From contig CM017455.1 of assembly GCA_007674295.1 (NCBI GenBank), positions 1 through 64,000 of the forward strand: a DNA stretch of 64,000 bases, written 5' to 3'. This document shows, in pieces, positions 29,722 to 38,619 of the stretch (position 1 is its first letter; each line of letters starts with the position of its first letter). Under the pieces are notes generated by a model. The model was not told where the DNA came from and did no database searches. It saw only the letters and a list, made by a program, of their open reading frames with translations. The DNA comes from Antonospora locustae (lineage: Eukaryota > Microsporidia). The position numbers and the translations under genes were made by a program.

Positions 29722-29912
29722 TACAACATCTTACAAATAGATGATGTATATTTGACAGACAAAGCTTTCTATTTTTTTTTCTTTTTCTGAAAACATGGGA
29801 TGGTGGGATCATTTCTATTTTAATTAGTCACATGAATAGCTTTAGGTTTTCGGCTTAATTTTAGTTGTTTGTTGGTTTTACGTTTAAAATGTTGATATGT
29901 TATAAACCCCGA

Positions 29913-30191
29913 ATGAAATACATCAATGAGATTTTTAAAGAGGATTATGTATACTCATTTGGTAGAATAACAAGAATTATAGATGAAAAGTTGATGGAAG
30001 TTGAGTTTCAAGGAGCAAAAAAGATAGTGGAGGGTACTTTGAACCTTAAAACTGAAGTCGGTGAGTGGATAAGGTTCTATGGAAGAAACAAGGATGATAT
30101 TATAGTACCAATATTTATTATAAAAATGCCTGAATGCGACATAAGGATTCTAGAGGCAGGTATATCATATGTAAATAAGAATAACATATGA
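29913..30191 (+). CDS. Small OB-fold candidate (Rfa3/RPA14-like)
   Basis: 92 residues from the ATG at 29913, which is 2 nt after CCCC; the longer upstream frame begins with a TTG and is not needed. The pattern is five short beta-type segments with VYSFGRITRIIDEKLMEVEF then GEWIRFYGRNKDDIIVPIFI. This is the strand order of a minimal OB fold such as the 14-kDa subunit of replication protein A, where a FVGRL-like strand opens the barrel and a VEVxGRV-like strand follows. Ten1/Stn1-like is the alternative. Convergent with FAP7, stop codons separated by 1 bp. Confidence 0.35.
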   Translation: MKYINEIFKEDYVYSFGRITRIIDEKLMEVEFQGAKKIVEGTLNLKTEVGEWIRFYGRNKDDIIVPIFIIKMPECDIRILEAGISYVNKNNI

Positions 30192-30192
30192 A

Positions 30193-30684
30193 TTATGACA
30201 GGATTTTATTAATAGCTTTTTTATATGCATAATCTGGTGGTGTAGAGTTATCACTTTCAATTATTGTTATGACTTTATTGTGAAAAGTGATCCTACAATC
30301 CTCTTCAACAACACCAAAGATTTCACATTCAATGTTTTCTCTTATCTTATCTTCTGAATATTTTCTCAGGAATAATCGTTTATAGAGAATATCGTTTGGA
30401 ACCCTCAAAACGAAAACATGATCGAAGGAAAGGTACTTAACTGCACTTACACAATGTGTATCTATAATAAAGTCAGTCATATCTTTTAAATATTGTTCAA
30501 GTGCTTTTCTAACTTTTTTTGCAGAAAATTCATAAGTATCGAGCTCCTTATTGTAATTGCTGTATATTGATTGACTTTCAATAAAATCGCTTAAGTCAAT
30601 ATGCTCTAGTTTTAACTTTTGTGATAAAGACTTTGCAAGTGTTGTTTTTCCTGTGCATGGAGTGCCAGCTATTAATATCTTCAT
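30193..30684 (-). CDS. FAP7: FAP7/AK6-type adenylate kinase
   Basis: Nuclear P-loop NTPase that acts in the last steps of 18S rRNA maturation. The 163 residues open with MKILIAGTPCTGKTTLA (P-loop GTPCTGKT at about 7-14), then the NMP region EHIDLSDFIE, the FIIDTHCV strand where Fap7 has VDYH, and RVPNDILYKRLFLRKYSEDKIRENIECEIF, broken as the FAP7 LID and ENIxAEIF block. The reading frame runs on into the tRNA-His gene upstream, so the ATG at 30684 is the sensible start. Convergent with the OB-fold candidate, 1 bp apart. Confidence 0.9.
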   Translation of the reverse strand: MKILIAGTPCTGKTTLAKSLSQKLKLEHIDLSDFIESQSIYSNYNKELDTYEFSAKKVRKALEQYLKDMTDFIIDTHCVSAVKYLSFDHVFVLRVPNDILYKRLFLRKYSEDKIRENIECEIFGVVEEDCRITFHNKVITIIESDNSTPPDYAYKKAINKILS

Positions 30685-30746
30685 AAACGGTATATTTATA
30701 TAAAATTTTTTACGCCTTACTAATAATTGCAAACTTGAATAAAAAG

Positions 30747-30819
30747 TGCTGTAACCGGGCCTCGAACCCGGGACCTCCACGGCCACAACGTGGCACTCTA
30801 CCAACTAAGCTATTACAGC
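30747..30819 (-). tRNA. tRNA-His (GTG)
   Basis: Minus-strand cloverleaf. Acceptor GCTGTAA/TTACAGC, D arm GCTT/GAGT, anticodon stem CCACG/CGTGG with loop TTGTGGC giving GTG, T arm CCGGG/CCCGG with loop TTCGAGG, discriminator A. The base before position 1 is G, as is needed at -1 in tRNA-His, though eukaryotes add it after transcription. A T-run follows at its 3' end. It lies 62 bp upstream of the FAP7 start on the same strand. Confidence 0.95.
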
Positions 30820-31299
30820 CACTAAAACAACGTATGAACATATTATATCGTATAATATCTAAAAAAACAGAGGGTTTATCATTGTGTTATTCGTATTTAA
30901 AGGCACTACACTTTTTTTATTGTATGTTTTGCATATAATAGGAATTCATTGTTACACTTAAGTTTCAATTTGACTATTATTCGCTGTTTGAAAGCCGAAG
31001 AAGAATTTTGGTAAAAGCAGATTGATGGGTGAGGAAAGAGGTATAATTGTATTGAATATCTAGATGTAACGAAAACTCATACATGGACAAACTTACATTG
31101 ATTGACCTATGTAATAAATAATTACACTTAGAATTATCAAAATTAAAATAGCATTACTAATAAGTAAATAATCTTTTTTATATAAAATAAACAGAAATGA
31201 TCAAGTTTTGTTTTTTTTTTTATTTTTTTAATACCTAGACAGGTTTATTCAAGTATAAGTAACTTATATTACATCCACGACAACCTTATTCTCAGAATA
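30820..31299. other. AT-rich intergenic stretch
   Basis: About 480 bp between tRNA-His and the ricin-B-like gene. Nothing recognised. Confidence 0.5.
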
Positions 31300-31800
31300 C
31301 TAATGTAAATTTTTTTTGCGAGGAGAATAAACAGGAGGTTTGTAATCAGGTTCATAAGGAGATAATGGTTGTTGTTTATCATCATCTTTTGGTGATTCGT
31401 AGATATCAAATTTCTGATTTGGGCTTATTTTACAGGTAGTTGGAATCAATTTAAAATCTTCTACCACTTCTAAACACCTTCCGTCTTGACTGCTTCTAAT
31501 ACTATAACTCCCATCTTCGTTCCTTAATAATGAAAATACCTGGTGATTGTGTCCATGAAACTTGGCAAATACAACATCTGTGAGTCCATTAAGAATATCT
31601 AGTGTATAAGTTAAATCGTCTCCATTCTTCAGGTAAACATTTCCAGGATCTCTATCCTTTTGAACAAAGTCAACTGGAGTTTCATCATAAGACATTATCA
31701 CATCATCATTGATGCTCGATATGTATAATGATGAGTTTTTCTTGAACATCATAAAGCAAGACACCCTACATACAACAATAAGAATAGAATATATTTGCAT
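31300..31800 (-). CDS. Secreted ricin-B-lectin-like protein
   Basis: A 166-residue protein with an N-terminal signal-peptide-like segment (MQIYSILIVVCRVSCFMM) followed by a beta-trefoil-like repeat: GSYSIRSSQDGRCLEVVED, then PTTCKISPNQKFDIY, where ricin-B repeats carry a Q-x-W (here Q-x-F) with a preceding CL...C pair. The tail is Pro/Lys-rich (SPYEPDYKPPVYSPRKKN). Microsporidia secrete ricin-B-lectin-like proteins, several thought to act in host interaction, so a similar role is possible. Only one to two trefoil repeats are seen. The start ATG has no nearby CCC. Family assignment is moderate. Confidence 0.55.
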   Translation of the reverse strand: MQIYSILIVVCRVSCFMMFKKNSSLYISSINDDVIMSYDETPVDFVQKDRDPGNVYLKNGDDLTYTLDILNGLTDVVFAKFHGHNHQVFSLLRNEDGSYSIRSSQDGRCLEVVEDFKLIPTTCKISPNQKFDIYESPKDDDKQQPLSPYEPDYKPPVYSPRKKNLH

Positions 31801-32305
31801 GATATCTTCGATTTGGTTATCTTATATATATCATTTAAAACATTTAAAGGTTAACTACCCAATTTAATTATAGAAAGAGGTTTCGTAATACACCATACGT
31901 ACCGCAAGTTGATAACCGATAAATCAATGTTAACATAGTTGCCTCTATATCTTTTATTTAGTTTCATATAATTCACATTTTTGTGGTTTGGCATCAACTA
32001 CAACCGTGAAGTATATTAATGGATAAGTTATATGTTTCACATAACCCACCACTTCAGAGGTAACAAAATATTTGTCCAACATTTGAAAAGTAATTAATCA
32101 AAATAATTTACCAAACGCATTATTACTTTATAGATATACAAATTAAAACATTTAAACCGCTAAAAAACTTCATATTATTTAATCTACTATTGCTAAATAA
32201 ATCCACTTACATGGCAAATCAATCAAATTTAAACATACATAAGAACATAAAGGATAAGCTATAAAATTAACTATAATGCAAATGCCATGAGTCCACAAAG
32301 ATAAA
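31801..32305. other. AT-rich intergenic stretch
   Basis: About 500 bp before tRNA-Thr(TGT). The last 16 bp belong to the inverted repeat with the other tRNA-Thr gene. No gene seen. Confidence 0.5.
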
Positions 32306-32413
32306 AGCCACCTGCGGGGATCGAACCCACGGTCTCTAGTTTACAAGACTAGCGCTTTACCACTAAGCTAAGGTGGCACTTGCATCGTGTGGGAACGTAT
32401 TCATCCATCTTGT
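32290..32413 (-). repeat. Inverted-repeat arm carrying tRNA-Thr(TGT)
   Basis: This 124-bp block is the reverse complement of 38491-38614 apart from one base, the anticodon wobble position. The tRNA and its flanks (16 bp on the 3' side, 36 bp on the 5' side) are both conserved. The arms are 6.1 kb apart. Confidence 0.9.
32306..32377 (-). tRNA. tRNA-Thr (TGT)
   Basis: 72-nt minus-strand cloverleaf: acceptor GCCACCT/AGGTGGC, D arm GCTT/AAGC, anticodon stem CTAGT/ACTAG with loop CTTGTAA, giving TGT, T arm GTGGG/CCCGC with loop TTCGATC. Same as the Thr gene at 38527 except for the first anticodon base. It is divergent from SRP19, with 55 bp between. Confidence 0.95.
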
Positions 32414-32432
32414 TTTTTGAAAAAACATACCC

Positions 32433-32825
32433 ATGCAACGCAGCACATTTTCAATATACCCGATACAAATTGACTCTACTCGCTCAATCAAAAAAGGAAG
32501 ACGATTCCCTCTCTCGTTATGCATACCAAACCCGCTTTTTATAGAAATAGAAAAGGCACTGCAGAAGCTTGGTGTGGATCACACCTCTGATCCTACAAAA
32601 AGACATCCAAAGGAACCTTTTATTTATGGTAGATTTTGTATTGACAAAAAATATGGAAAAAAATACGTGATTGAAGGTACAAGACAAGTTGTTTTGAATG
32701 AAAGGGATAAACCAAAGTTTGAAGCAAAAACAGAAGCTTCTATAGATACTACTAAAAAAACAGCAAATAATAATCCGTTAAATTTAGTTGCAAGAAAAAA
32801 AAAGAAGGGAAAGAACAATAAATAA
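32433..32825 (+). CDS. SEC65: SRP19, signal recognition particle protein
   Basis: Binds the two SRP RNA hairpins and prepares the site for SRP54, for co-translational targeting to the ER. 130 residues: the N-terminal IYPIQIDSTRSIKKGRRFPL matches the family block IYP..L...KT..EGRRIP. The core NPLFIEIEKALQKLGV is helix 1, and FIYGRFCIDK carries the GR(V/I)RV-like strand. The C-terminus is Lys-rich. CCC lies directly before the ATG. Its upstream region is the inverted-repeat arm. Confidence 0.92.
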   Translation: MQRSTFSIYPIQIDSTRSIKKGRRFPLSLCIPNPLFIEIEKALQKLGVDHTSDPTKRHPKEPFIYGRFCIDKKYGKKYVIEGTRQVVLNERDKPKFEAKTEASIDTTKKTANNNPLNLVARKKKKGKNNK

Positions 32826-32991
32826 TATCTGAAAATCAAAAACTATATGAATAAACTTCGATACTATTAAATATAATATCTAGACAGTGATGTTGTAACG
32901 TTTATAGTAATACTTCCTAAAAATTAGGTTATTTACTTTCATTTTAAATATTTTCAACAGATATAAGTCATAATCTTAAATTTATTTATCT

Positions 32992-34251
32992 TTATAACAG
33001 CATGTTTTCTTTTGTTTGTTGGGGAATGCAATTTCGTCGTATTTGAATTTTGCGCATCACATCTTTGGAATTTGAAGAAACACATATTGGGATATGTATA
33101 TGCATATGCCTTTGAATATCAACTTCTTTTATGTTATTTGTGTATATGTAATTCATTCGTTCTTTTTCATTGTGTGTTTTGTCTACTATGTTGCATTTAG
33201 TGTGACGTTGTTTTGCGTCTTCGCTAATTAGAAATCCTTCAGCTTCAGTACAAATGTCTCTCATCATTTTTACAGCACAAACAGGATATTTCCCTGATGC
33301 AGTTTCTCCACTAAGCATCACAGCATCACAACCATCTAAGACTGCGTTCCCAACATCTGAGACTTCCGCCCTAGTAGGAAACATACTATTTGTCATACTT
33401 TCTAGCATTTGAGTAGCATAAATGAGAATCTTATCCTTTTCTAGGCAGAGTTTGGAGATTCTTTTTTGAGCTGTAAAGACTTTATCGTGTCCTATTTCAA
33501 CAGCAAGATCCCCTCTAGCAATCATAATGCCATCCGATACTTTTATAATTTTTTCTAAATTTTGCATTCCTTCTTTAGATTCAATCTTAGAAATTATCTC
33601 AGGTTTATTATTCCATCCTTTGATTAACTCCCTTATCTCATTAACCTCTACATCTGATGAGACAAATGACGCAAAAATAAAGTCGACTTGGTTCTCTAGA
33701 CCAAAAGTAATACTTTGCCTATCTTCATCACTTAAGCTTGTATGCCCAAGCGAAATTCCAGGAATGTTAATACCTTTTCTTGACTTTATAAAATGGTTGT
33801 TAAGTGCCTTAGTTACAAGTCTACCGTCACGTACCTCTAATACCTCTAAATTGAGAAGTCCATCGTCAATAAAGATCTGAACACCCCTTTCAAGGCTTAG
33901 CAAACTTTCTAAAGGAACATATATTACCTCTTTATCTATATTTTCATGGACATTTGTTAAAATAATCTCGTCCCCTGTTTTTACTGTAATGCACCCCTCC
34001 TGTATTTCGCCAGTCCGTAGCTCATGTCCCTTTGTGTCTAAAGCTACTCCTATCGCTATGCCAAGTCTTCTCTCTACCTCTCTGATATTTTTAATTATAT
34101 ATTTGTGAGATTCATAAGTGCCGTGGCTCATATTTAGCCTTGCTACATTCATACCATGATTAACCATGTCAGTTATAACTTCAACAGATGAAGACGCCGT
34201 ACCGATTGTGCATATTATTTTTGTGAGGCCTTGTGGTCTTTTGTTGACCAT
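32992..34251 (-). CDS. PYK1: Pyruvate kinase with compacted C-terminal domain
   Basis: Last step of glycolysis: phosphoenolpyruvate plus ADP to pyruvate plus ATP. 419 residues from the ATG at 34251, which is 6 nt after GGG; the frame extends to a TTG upstream. Family blocks are present: TIGTASSSVEVI, VARLNMSHG, the substrate/Mg site IISKIESKEGMQNLE and IMIARGDLAVEI, the YATQMLESM helix, and MLSGETASGKYP. After that the family has a C-domain of about 110-130 residues with the regulatory pocket; here about 90 residues remain, with a tail around HIPICVSSNSKDVMRKIQIR that resembles the last C-domain strand. The enzyme is probably active but not regulated by sugar phosphates. Confidence 0.92.
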   Translation of the reverse strand: MVNKRPQGLTKIICTIGTASSSVEVITDMVNHGMNVARLNMSHGTYESHKYIIKNIREVERRLGIAIGVALDTKGHELRTGEIQEGCITVKTGDEIILTNVHENIDKEVIYVPLESLLSLERGVQIFIDDGLLNLEVLEVRDGRLVTKALNNHFIKSRKGINIPGISLGHTSLSDEDRQSITFGLENQVDFIFASFVSSDVEVNEIRELIKGWNNKPEIISKIESKEGMQNLEKIIKVSDGIMIARGDLAVEIGHDKVFTAQKRISKLCLEKDKILIYATQMLESMTNSMFPTRAEVSDVGNAVLDGCDAVMLSGETASGKYPVCAVKMMRDICTEAEGFLISEDAKQRHTKCNIVDKTHNEKERMNYIYTNNIKEVDIQRHMHIHIPICVSSNSKDVMRKIQIRRNCIPQQTKENMLL

Positions 34252-34388
34252 ATTAAGCCCTCTGTACTTTTGCAATATTTAGGCACCTATACACAAATCA
34301 GCTTTTGTTTACTGTATCAAAAACGGGAGCTTCAATTAGAAAATTTATTTTGATAAACAGTCATTTCTGAGTACTTGAGAATCCCCTT

Positions 34389-34700
34389 ATGGTAAGTGAT
34401 GATATAGATGTTCTGCTACAGAATATATGTAAGAATATTGAGATTATAATAGAGAACATAGGTTCTATTTTAGATTTGTTAAAGAAGTATAATAGTAGAA
34501 TAGATAATGAAATGGCTAGTCTTGTTATGTGCAAGCAAAAGTCTATTTTGATATGCGACGCTGTTCTCTTGATTTTTAAAGATATTGTCAGTCTGAAACA
34601 CTCATTTGTAGATATATCCTCTTTAGATGATTATAAACATCAGCATTTCAATGCAGAAGAGGAATTTAATAAACTGATTAAGAAAATTGCAATAGAATAA
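34389..34700 (+). CDS. Small helical protein, unknown
   Basis: A 103-residue protein predicted all-helical, with heptad-like patterns (IEIIIENIGSILDLLKKYNS). No recognisable domain. CCCC lies 2 nt before the ATG. The start reads ATGGTAAGT, so the sequence just after it resembles a 5' splice site. A candidate 30-nt intron ending at CTACAG (34421) would leave the frame intact, so it is not decidable by frame. Small kinetochore or mediator-like subunits have this look, but I do not assign one. Confidence 0.55.
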   Translation: MVSDDIDVLLQNICKNIEIIIENIGSILDLLKKYNSRIDNEMASLVMCKQKSILICDAVLLIFKDIVSLKHSFVDISSLDDYKHQHFNAEEEFNKLIKKIAIE

Positions 34701-35087
34701 AGATAATTCGATCTAACTACATGTACAAATGGCTATGTTTATAATATTGAGAAACTTGGCAAATTTATTCAGAAACATTGAAATAATATTCACAAGAAAC
34801 TATTTAAACTAAGTTTTGAGAACTTATACAATAAATCATAATATCAATTTACTTAAAAGAGTATTATTATTTTACTCTTCTATCATTTTACTATCTTCAA
34901 TTCTCATATTTATATCTTAATCAAGTTAATCATTCTTTATCTGAATGTAGAGGCACTTCTACTTGTTCATACTAGACATGCTTTGTTGTTTTCCTGTAAA
35001 CATTCTCCTTTTATTTTTTATCGCATAAATAATAAAATTTGGAGAGGCCTCCTTTTTAACTAAAAAGTAAGTTTATACATACCCTCT
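34701..35087. other. AT-rich intergenic stretch
   Basis: About 390 bp between two plus-strand genes; no gene seen. CCC precedes the next start. Confidence 0.5.
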
Positions 35088-35975
35088 ATGAAAACATTCA
35101 GTTTTGACTATGCAGTAAGACCTTTTGAGATACCTAGAGAAGGCAGAGTGTACAAAAGACAGGGCAGAAATTCTTATGAATATACAATTGTAAACGATGC
35201 AGAGCGAGCCTTCATTTTCTTAAAGCCGACTACTGACCAGGAAAAGTGGTGCAAAAACCTATACAAATACATAACCAAGAAAATCATGTTGGAAACAACA
35301 GTTGAGTACTATCAAGGTATGTGTGAGGTTTCTTCTTACTTTGTCTTATTTTATTTCAAAGAATCGGCATCCGAAAAGTACAAAAAAATTGTAGAAGAGC
35401 TTAACAGAGACGACTTTTCTTCAGCAGGTTCGGAAAACATTGAACATGATACTGACAACATGCTGCAGTTTATTGATGAGGAGATATACGAAAAATGCAG
35501 TGTGGTTGTCACAAACGTACTACAGGAAAAATACATTCCTCTTGTTGAAAATGATTTTGTGATATATAATCGATACAATCATGTATTCATGAAAATGATG
35601 GAAAAGAGAGGAGTACGTCTTGCGCCAGAAGTTTGCGGTTCGTACATGAATACAACTTTGTCTTGGTTCTCACGCTCAATTGAGAACATAGACGATATAT
35701 ACAAGATATTTGCAATATTGATCTCCTGCCCAACTAGCATGTCTTTTTTGATGCTTGTTTACTACTTTAAAATTATTGAATCAGGTTCGAAAATAAAAAA
35801 CGTGGATGGTAACTTGTACAAGCACCTTGTTGCTTTAGAACACGAGTTTTTACGAATAGAAAATCAGGTGGATAACCCACCATTGATTCCACGGAAAAGA
35901 TTAGTGATTGGTGCTGCTGCTTTAGGTGTTGTTCTTGCTGTTGTAATTTATCAACTATCAAAAAAGGACAAGTAA
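35088..35975 (+). CDS. TBC-domain Rab GAP-like protein with C-terminal membrane anchor
   Basis: TBC proteins stimulate GTP hydrolysis by Rab GTPases. The 295 residues include a TBC core with ETTVEYYQGMCEVSSYFVL, the YxQG glutamine finger motif in the expected place, and MKMMEKRGVRLAPEVCGSYM like the later TBC helix with W..R. The catalytic Arg finger motif (IxxDxxR) is not visible: the region reads KPTTDQEKWCKNLYKYI, so activity is uncertain. A hydrophobic segment at about 270-290 (RLVIGAAALGVVLAVVIYQL) makes it tail-anchored, like Gyp8 / TBC1D20 at the ER. The ATG has CCC 3 nt before it. Confidence 0.75.
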   Translation: MKTFSFDYAVRPFEIPREGRVYKRQGRNSYEYTIVNDAERAFIFLKPTTDQEKWCKNLYKYITKKIMLETTVEYYQGMCEVSSYFVLFYFKESASEKYKKIVEELNRDDFSSAGSENIEHDTDNMLQFIDEEIYEKCSVVVTNVLQEKYIPLVENDFVIYNRYNHVFMKMMEKRGVRLAPEVCGSYMNTTLSWFSRSIENIDDIYKIFAILISCPTSMSFLMLVYYFKIIESGSKIKNVDGNLYKHLVALEHEFLRIENQVDNPPLIPRKRLVIGAAALGVVLAVVIYQLSKKDK

Positions 35976-36096
35976 ATTTCTTTTCTTTAGAATGTTCGAG
36001 ATTCTTACAAGTCATCTATGTCTCTTTTAAAAATGTTTAGTGGCAAGAATATAAATAAGTTATATTATATTTATAAATTAATATACTTTTTTACCC

Positions 36097-38043
36097 ATGA
36101 CTAGTTGTACTATTCGTCTGAAAGAAATCGCAAGTCCAATAAATGGTACATTTTCGCATCTTTTGGAATTAGATGAAATAAAAATTCTCATTAACTGTGG
36201 CACACCAGATCGTCTATCCACTGATATGTACAACTATTTAGATATAGAGCAATTAGATATTGTTTTGCTGAGTCATTCTAACATAAGCTTCACAGGTGCG
36301 CTCCCCTATATTTTTAAAAAAAACTTTCAGGGTCGTATTTATGCTACGCTTCCAGTCAAGAGCTTGGGCAAACTTATACTGTTGGAAAAATGCCATCACA
36401 TCCTTACTTTCAAAAAGGAAGTTGTATATTCAGAAAATGATATAGAAAAAACTTTCGAAGCAATACAAGGAATTAAATACCTTCAACCAGTAGATGTTAA
36501 TTCGGGTGTATCTGTCGTAGCATATAATTCGGGACATACACTTGGAGGAACCGTCTGGAAAATATCAAAAAATAGTGATGTTATTGTTTTTGGGTTAAAG
36601 TTCGACCATAGGAAAGTAAATCATCTAAATGGAATTGATATGGCATCTCTTCCAAAAAACGCAATATGTATTTTCGATACCGGATATGTTAAGCAAGTGT
36701 TTGTTAACCGTAAAGATAGAAATAAATACTTCTGGGAGATTGCTAGTGCAAAGTTAAAAGCAGGAAAAAAGATATTGGTCATAATAGGGTATGATATATT
36801 TCTAGAAATAGGACTTGTACTTGATGAGATAATAAAGGATTATAATGCAAGGTTTCAACAAAAAGTTAAGGCGTCTTGTATAGGATTTGTTGCACAGAAA
36901 TTTTCAGAGGTAATCAAGTCTATGGTTGAATGGTCAGGAGATAACGCTATTAAGGAGTTTTTAGAACAGAAAGAGAACCCTCTTGCATTTAACAACATAC
37001 GCTTTTTTCAAAGATATACACATGTTAATATAAATGACCGAATCTTTGTTACATTTGAAGGCTTTGGTTATGCATCTAAAATGTTTGAAATATTTTCTAG
37101 AGATAACGAAAATCTGATTCTAAATTTTACAGACTTAGATATTAAAGTAGGTATGATAGTTGAAGAAATTCCAAATTTTATAGCAAAACAAGGAAACACT
37201 GTAAGTAAAGAAGAAGGGGAATGCATGCTTCCTAGTAAGGAAGAAAATGTAGTTGAACAAAAGACATGGCATAGTGTATACACAGATGTATGGTCTGAAG
37301 ATGGCCCTATTTTCTTTCCCCGGTTAAGCAAAGGTCTTCCATTTGACGATTATAATGAATTTTTTAGTCACGAGCAACACGGAGAAAGCAGCGTACAAAA
37401 AAAAGAGAAGATTATAACTGTAGAAAAAGAAGAGTTACACGAGGAAGTGGAAATATGGAGATCACACTTTAAGCTAAATTGCGAAATATTGCATATAATG
37501 CTTGACAATACCTCCGATTTTAATTCATCTATAAATGTTCTCGAATTTATTTCGCCACAGAAACTAATATTAATACCCACAAACCTAAACCTGGGAAAAC
37601 TATATTTCTATAAACTACAGCTCAATGAAAACTTCAAAGATGTTATGCTTTTTGAAAAAGAAATAAGCTTAAACCCCGACAGTAAGTTTTCTTATGTCTT
37701 ACTTGATCAAAAGTTCTATTCAATTCACCCAAAAAAAATTGGAAATGATAAATATATAGGATTTCGTGGGTTATTAAAAAACAATGAACTGCAATACATT
37801 TCACCTATAAGTTGTTCAGTTAGAATAGGCAATGTTGATCTAAACAGTATTAGGAAAAAACTTGCTGAAAAAAGTTTCCAAGCTGATATATACAATGACA
37901 TACTATCAGTGGATGGCCAGATCAAAATTAGCAAAAATGGAACCATAGTTATGCTTGAAGGTGAAAATAAAATATCATACTACCTTATTAGAGAAGTGTT
38001 ATATAAAAATATTGCATACTTAGATCAAAATACAAAAGACTAA
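36097..38043 (+). CDS. CFT2: CPSF100/Cft2, mRNA 3' processing factor
   Basis: Inactive metallo-beta-lactamase/beta-CASP partner of the CPSF73 endonuclease. 648 residues. The N-terminal MBL domain has LLSHSNISFTGALPYI where CPSF73 has HxHxDH, so the metal ligands are lost as in all Cft2. Also YNSGHTLGGTVWKI and GLKFDHRKVNHLNG, both Cft2 signatures. A beta-CASP region follows (about 210-420). The acidic insert around 340-470 is polar. It matches the CPSF100 family better than CPSF73 on these motifs. CCC is directly before the ATG. tRNA-Thr(CGT) lies about 480 bp downstream. Confidence 0.9.
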   Translation: MTSCTIRLKEIASPINGTFSHLLELDEIKILINCGTPDRLSTDMYNYLDIEQLDIVLLSHSNISFTGALPYIFKKNFQGRIYATLPVKSLGKLILLEKCHHILTFKKEVVYSENDIEKTFEAIQGIKYLQPVDVNSGVSVVAYNSGHTLGGTVWKISKNSDVIVFGLKFDHRKVNHLNGIDMASLPKNAICIFDTGYVKQVFVNRKDRNKYFWEIASAKLKAGKKILVIIGYDIFLEIGLVLDEIIKDYNARFQQKVKASCIGFVAQKFSEVIKSMVEWSGDNAIKEFLEQKENPLAFNNIRFFQRYTHVNINDRIFVTFEGFGYASKMFEIFSRDNENLILNFTDLDIKVGMIVEEIPNFIAKQGNTVSKEEGECMLPSKEENVVEQKTWHSVYTDVWSEDGPIFFPRLSKGLPFDDYNEFFSHEQHGESSVQKKEKIITVEKEELHEEVEIWRSHFKLNCEILHIMLDNTSDFNSSINVLEFISPQKLILIPTNLNLGKLYFYKLQLNENFKDVMLFEKEISLNPDSKFSYVLLDQKFYSIHPKKIGNDKYIGFRGLLKNNELQYISPISCSVRIGNVDLNSIRKKLAEKSFQADIYNDILSVDGQIKISKNGTIVMLEGENKISYYLIREVLYKNIAYLDQNTKD

Positions 38044-38526
38044 AGTTTGCATACATATACTATTTATGTTGTTTATTTAGAAAGAACATTTTCCATACAC
38101 TCAAGTGATTATTGTTAAACAACCTGCTTAAGACTGTTTTCCGTACCAGAGTCAGTAAATCTTGGCTTGAAACAATTCCCCAAGGACATAATCGAATCTA
38201 GGCCTCATTTCTCGGAATTCCAATCCCCTTCTTATGTTTTTTGTTATACAGAATTTACTATTTATGGAAAATAAAAAGTATATTCATTAAAATTATAAGT
38301 TTTTTTTTTCATATTAAGTATGGACTTGTTGAATTTAATACGCAAAAAACAATAATTTTTAAATGCTATTAACCTAAATATTATCCCATTTATTTAACTT
38401 TTTTGTACATAACTTAAACTATGTTACTTTTATCCTTTTTATTAACGCATAGAACTGGCATTTGCTAAGCTTAAATTTTCTCAAAAAAAAACAAGATGGA
38501 TGAATACGTTCCCACACGATGCAAGT
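38044..38526. other. Boundary stretch with repeat copy D and tRNA repeat arm
   Basis: About 480 bp of AT-rich sequence between CFT2 and tRNA-Thr. It holds a diverged copy of the dispersed repeat at 38075-38240 and, at its right end, the start of the inverted-repeat arm. Composition changes to GC-richer just after this stretch. Confidence 0.5.
38075..38240 (-). repeat. Dispersed repeat, copy D (diverged)
   Basis: On the minus strand it carries, in order with copy A, a TTGAGTCTG-like TGACTCTGG, AACAATAATCACTTGAGTGT against CACAATAATCTTTGACTGT, and TTCTTTCTAAATAAAC. Part of the upstream hairpin region is also recognisable (AAATGAGG). Confidence 0.55.
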
Positions 38527-38614
38527 GCCACCTTAGCTTAGTGGTAAAGCGCTAGTCTCGTAAACTAGAGACCGTGGGTTCGATCCCCGCAGGTGGCTTT
38601 TATCTTTGTGGACT
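38491..38614 (+). repeat. Inverted-repeat arm carrying tRNA-Thr(CGT)
   Basis: Reverse complement of 32290-32413 except for one base, the wobble position of the anticodon. The identical flanks show that tRNA and surroundings were copied together. Confidence 0.9.
38527..38598 (+). tRNA. tRNA-Thr (CGT)
   Basis: Cloverleaf identical to that at 32306 apart from loop CTCGTAA, which gives anticodon CGT. A TTTT terminator follows directly. It ends 22 bp before the stop codon of the convergent UBC gene. It marks the change from the AT-rich to the GC-richer block. Confidence 0.95.
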
Positions 38615-38619
38615 TATAA

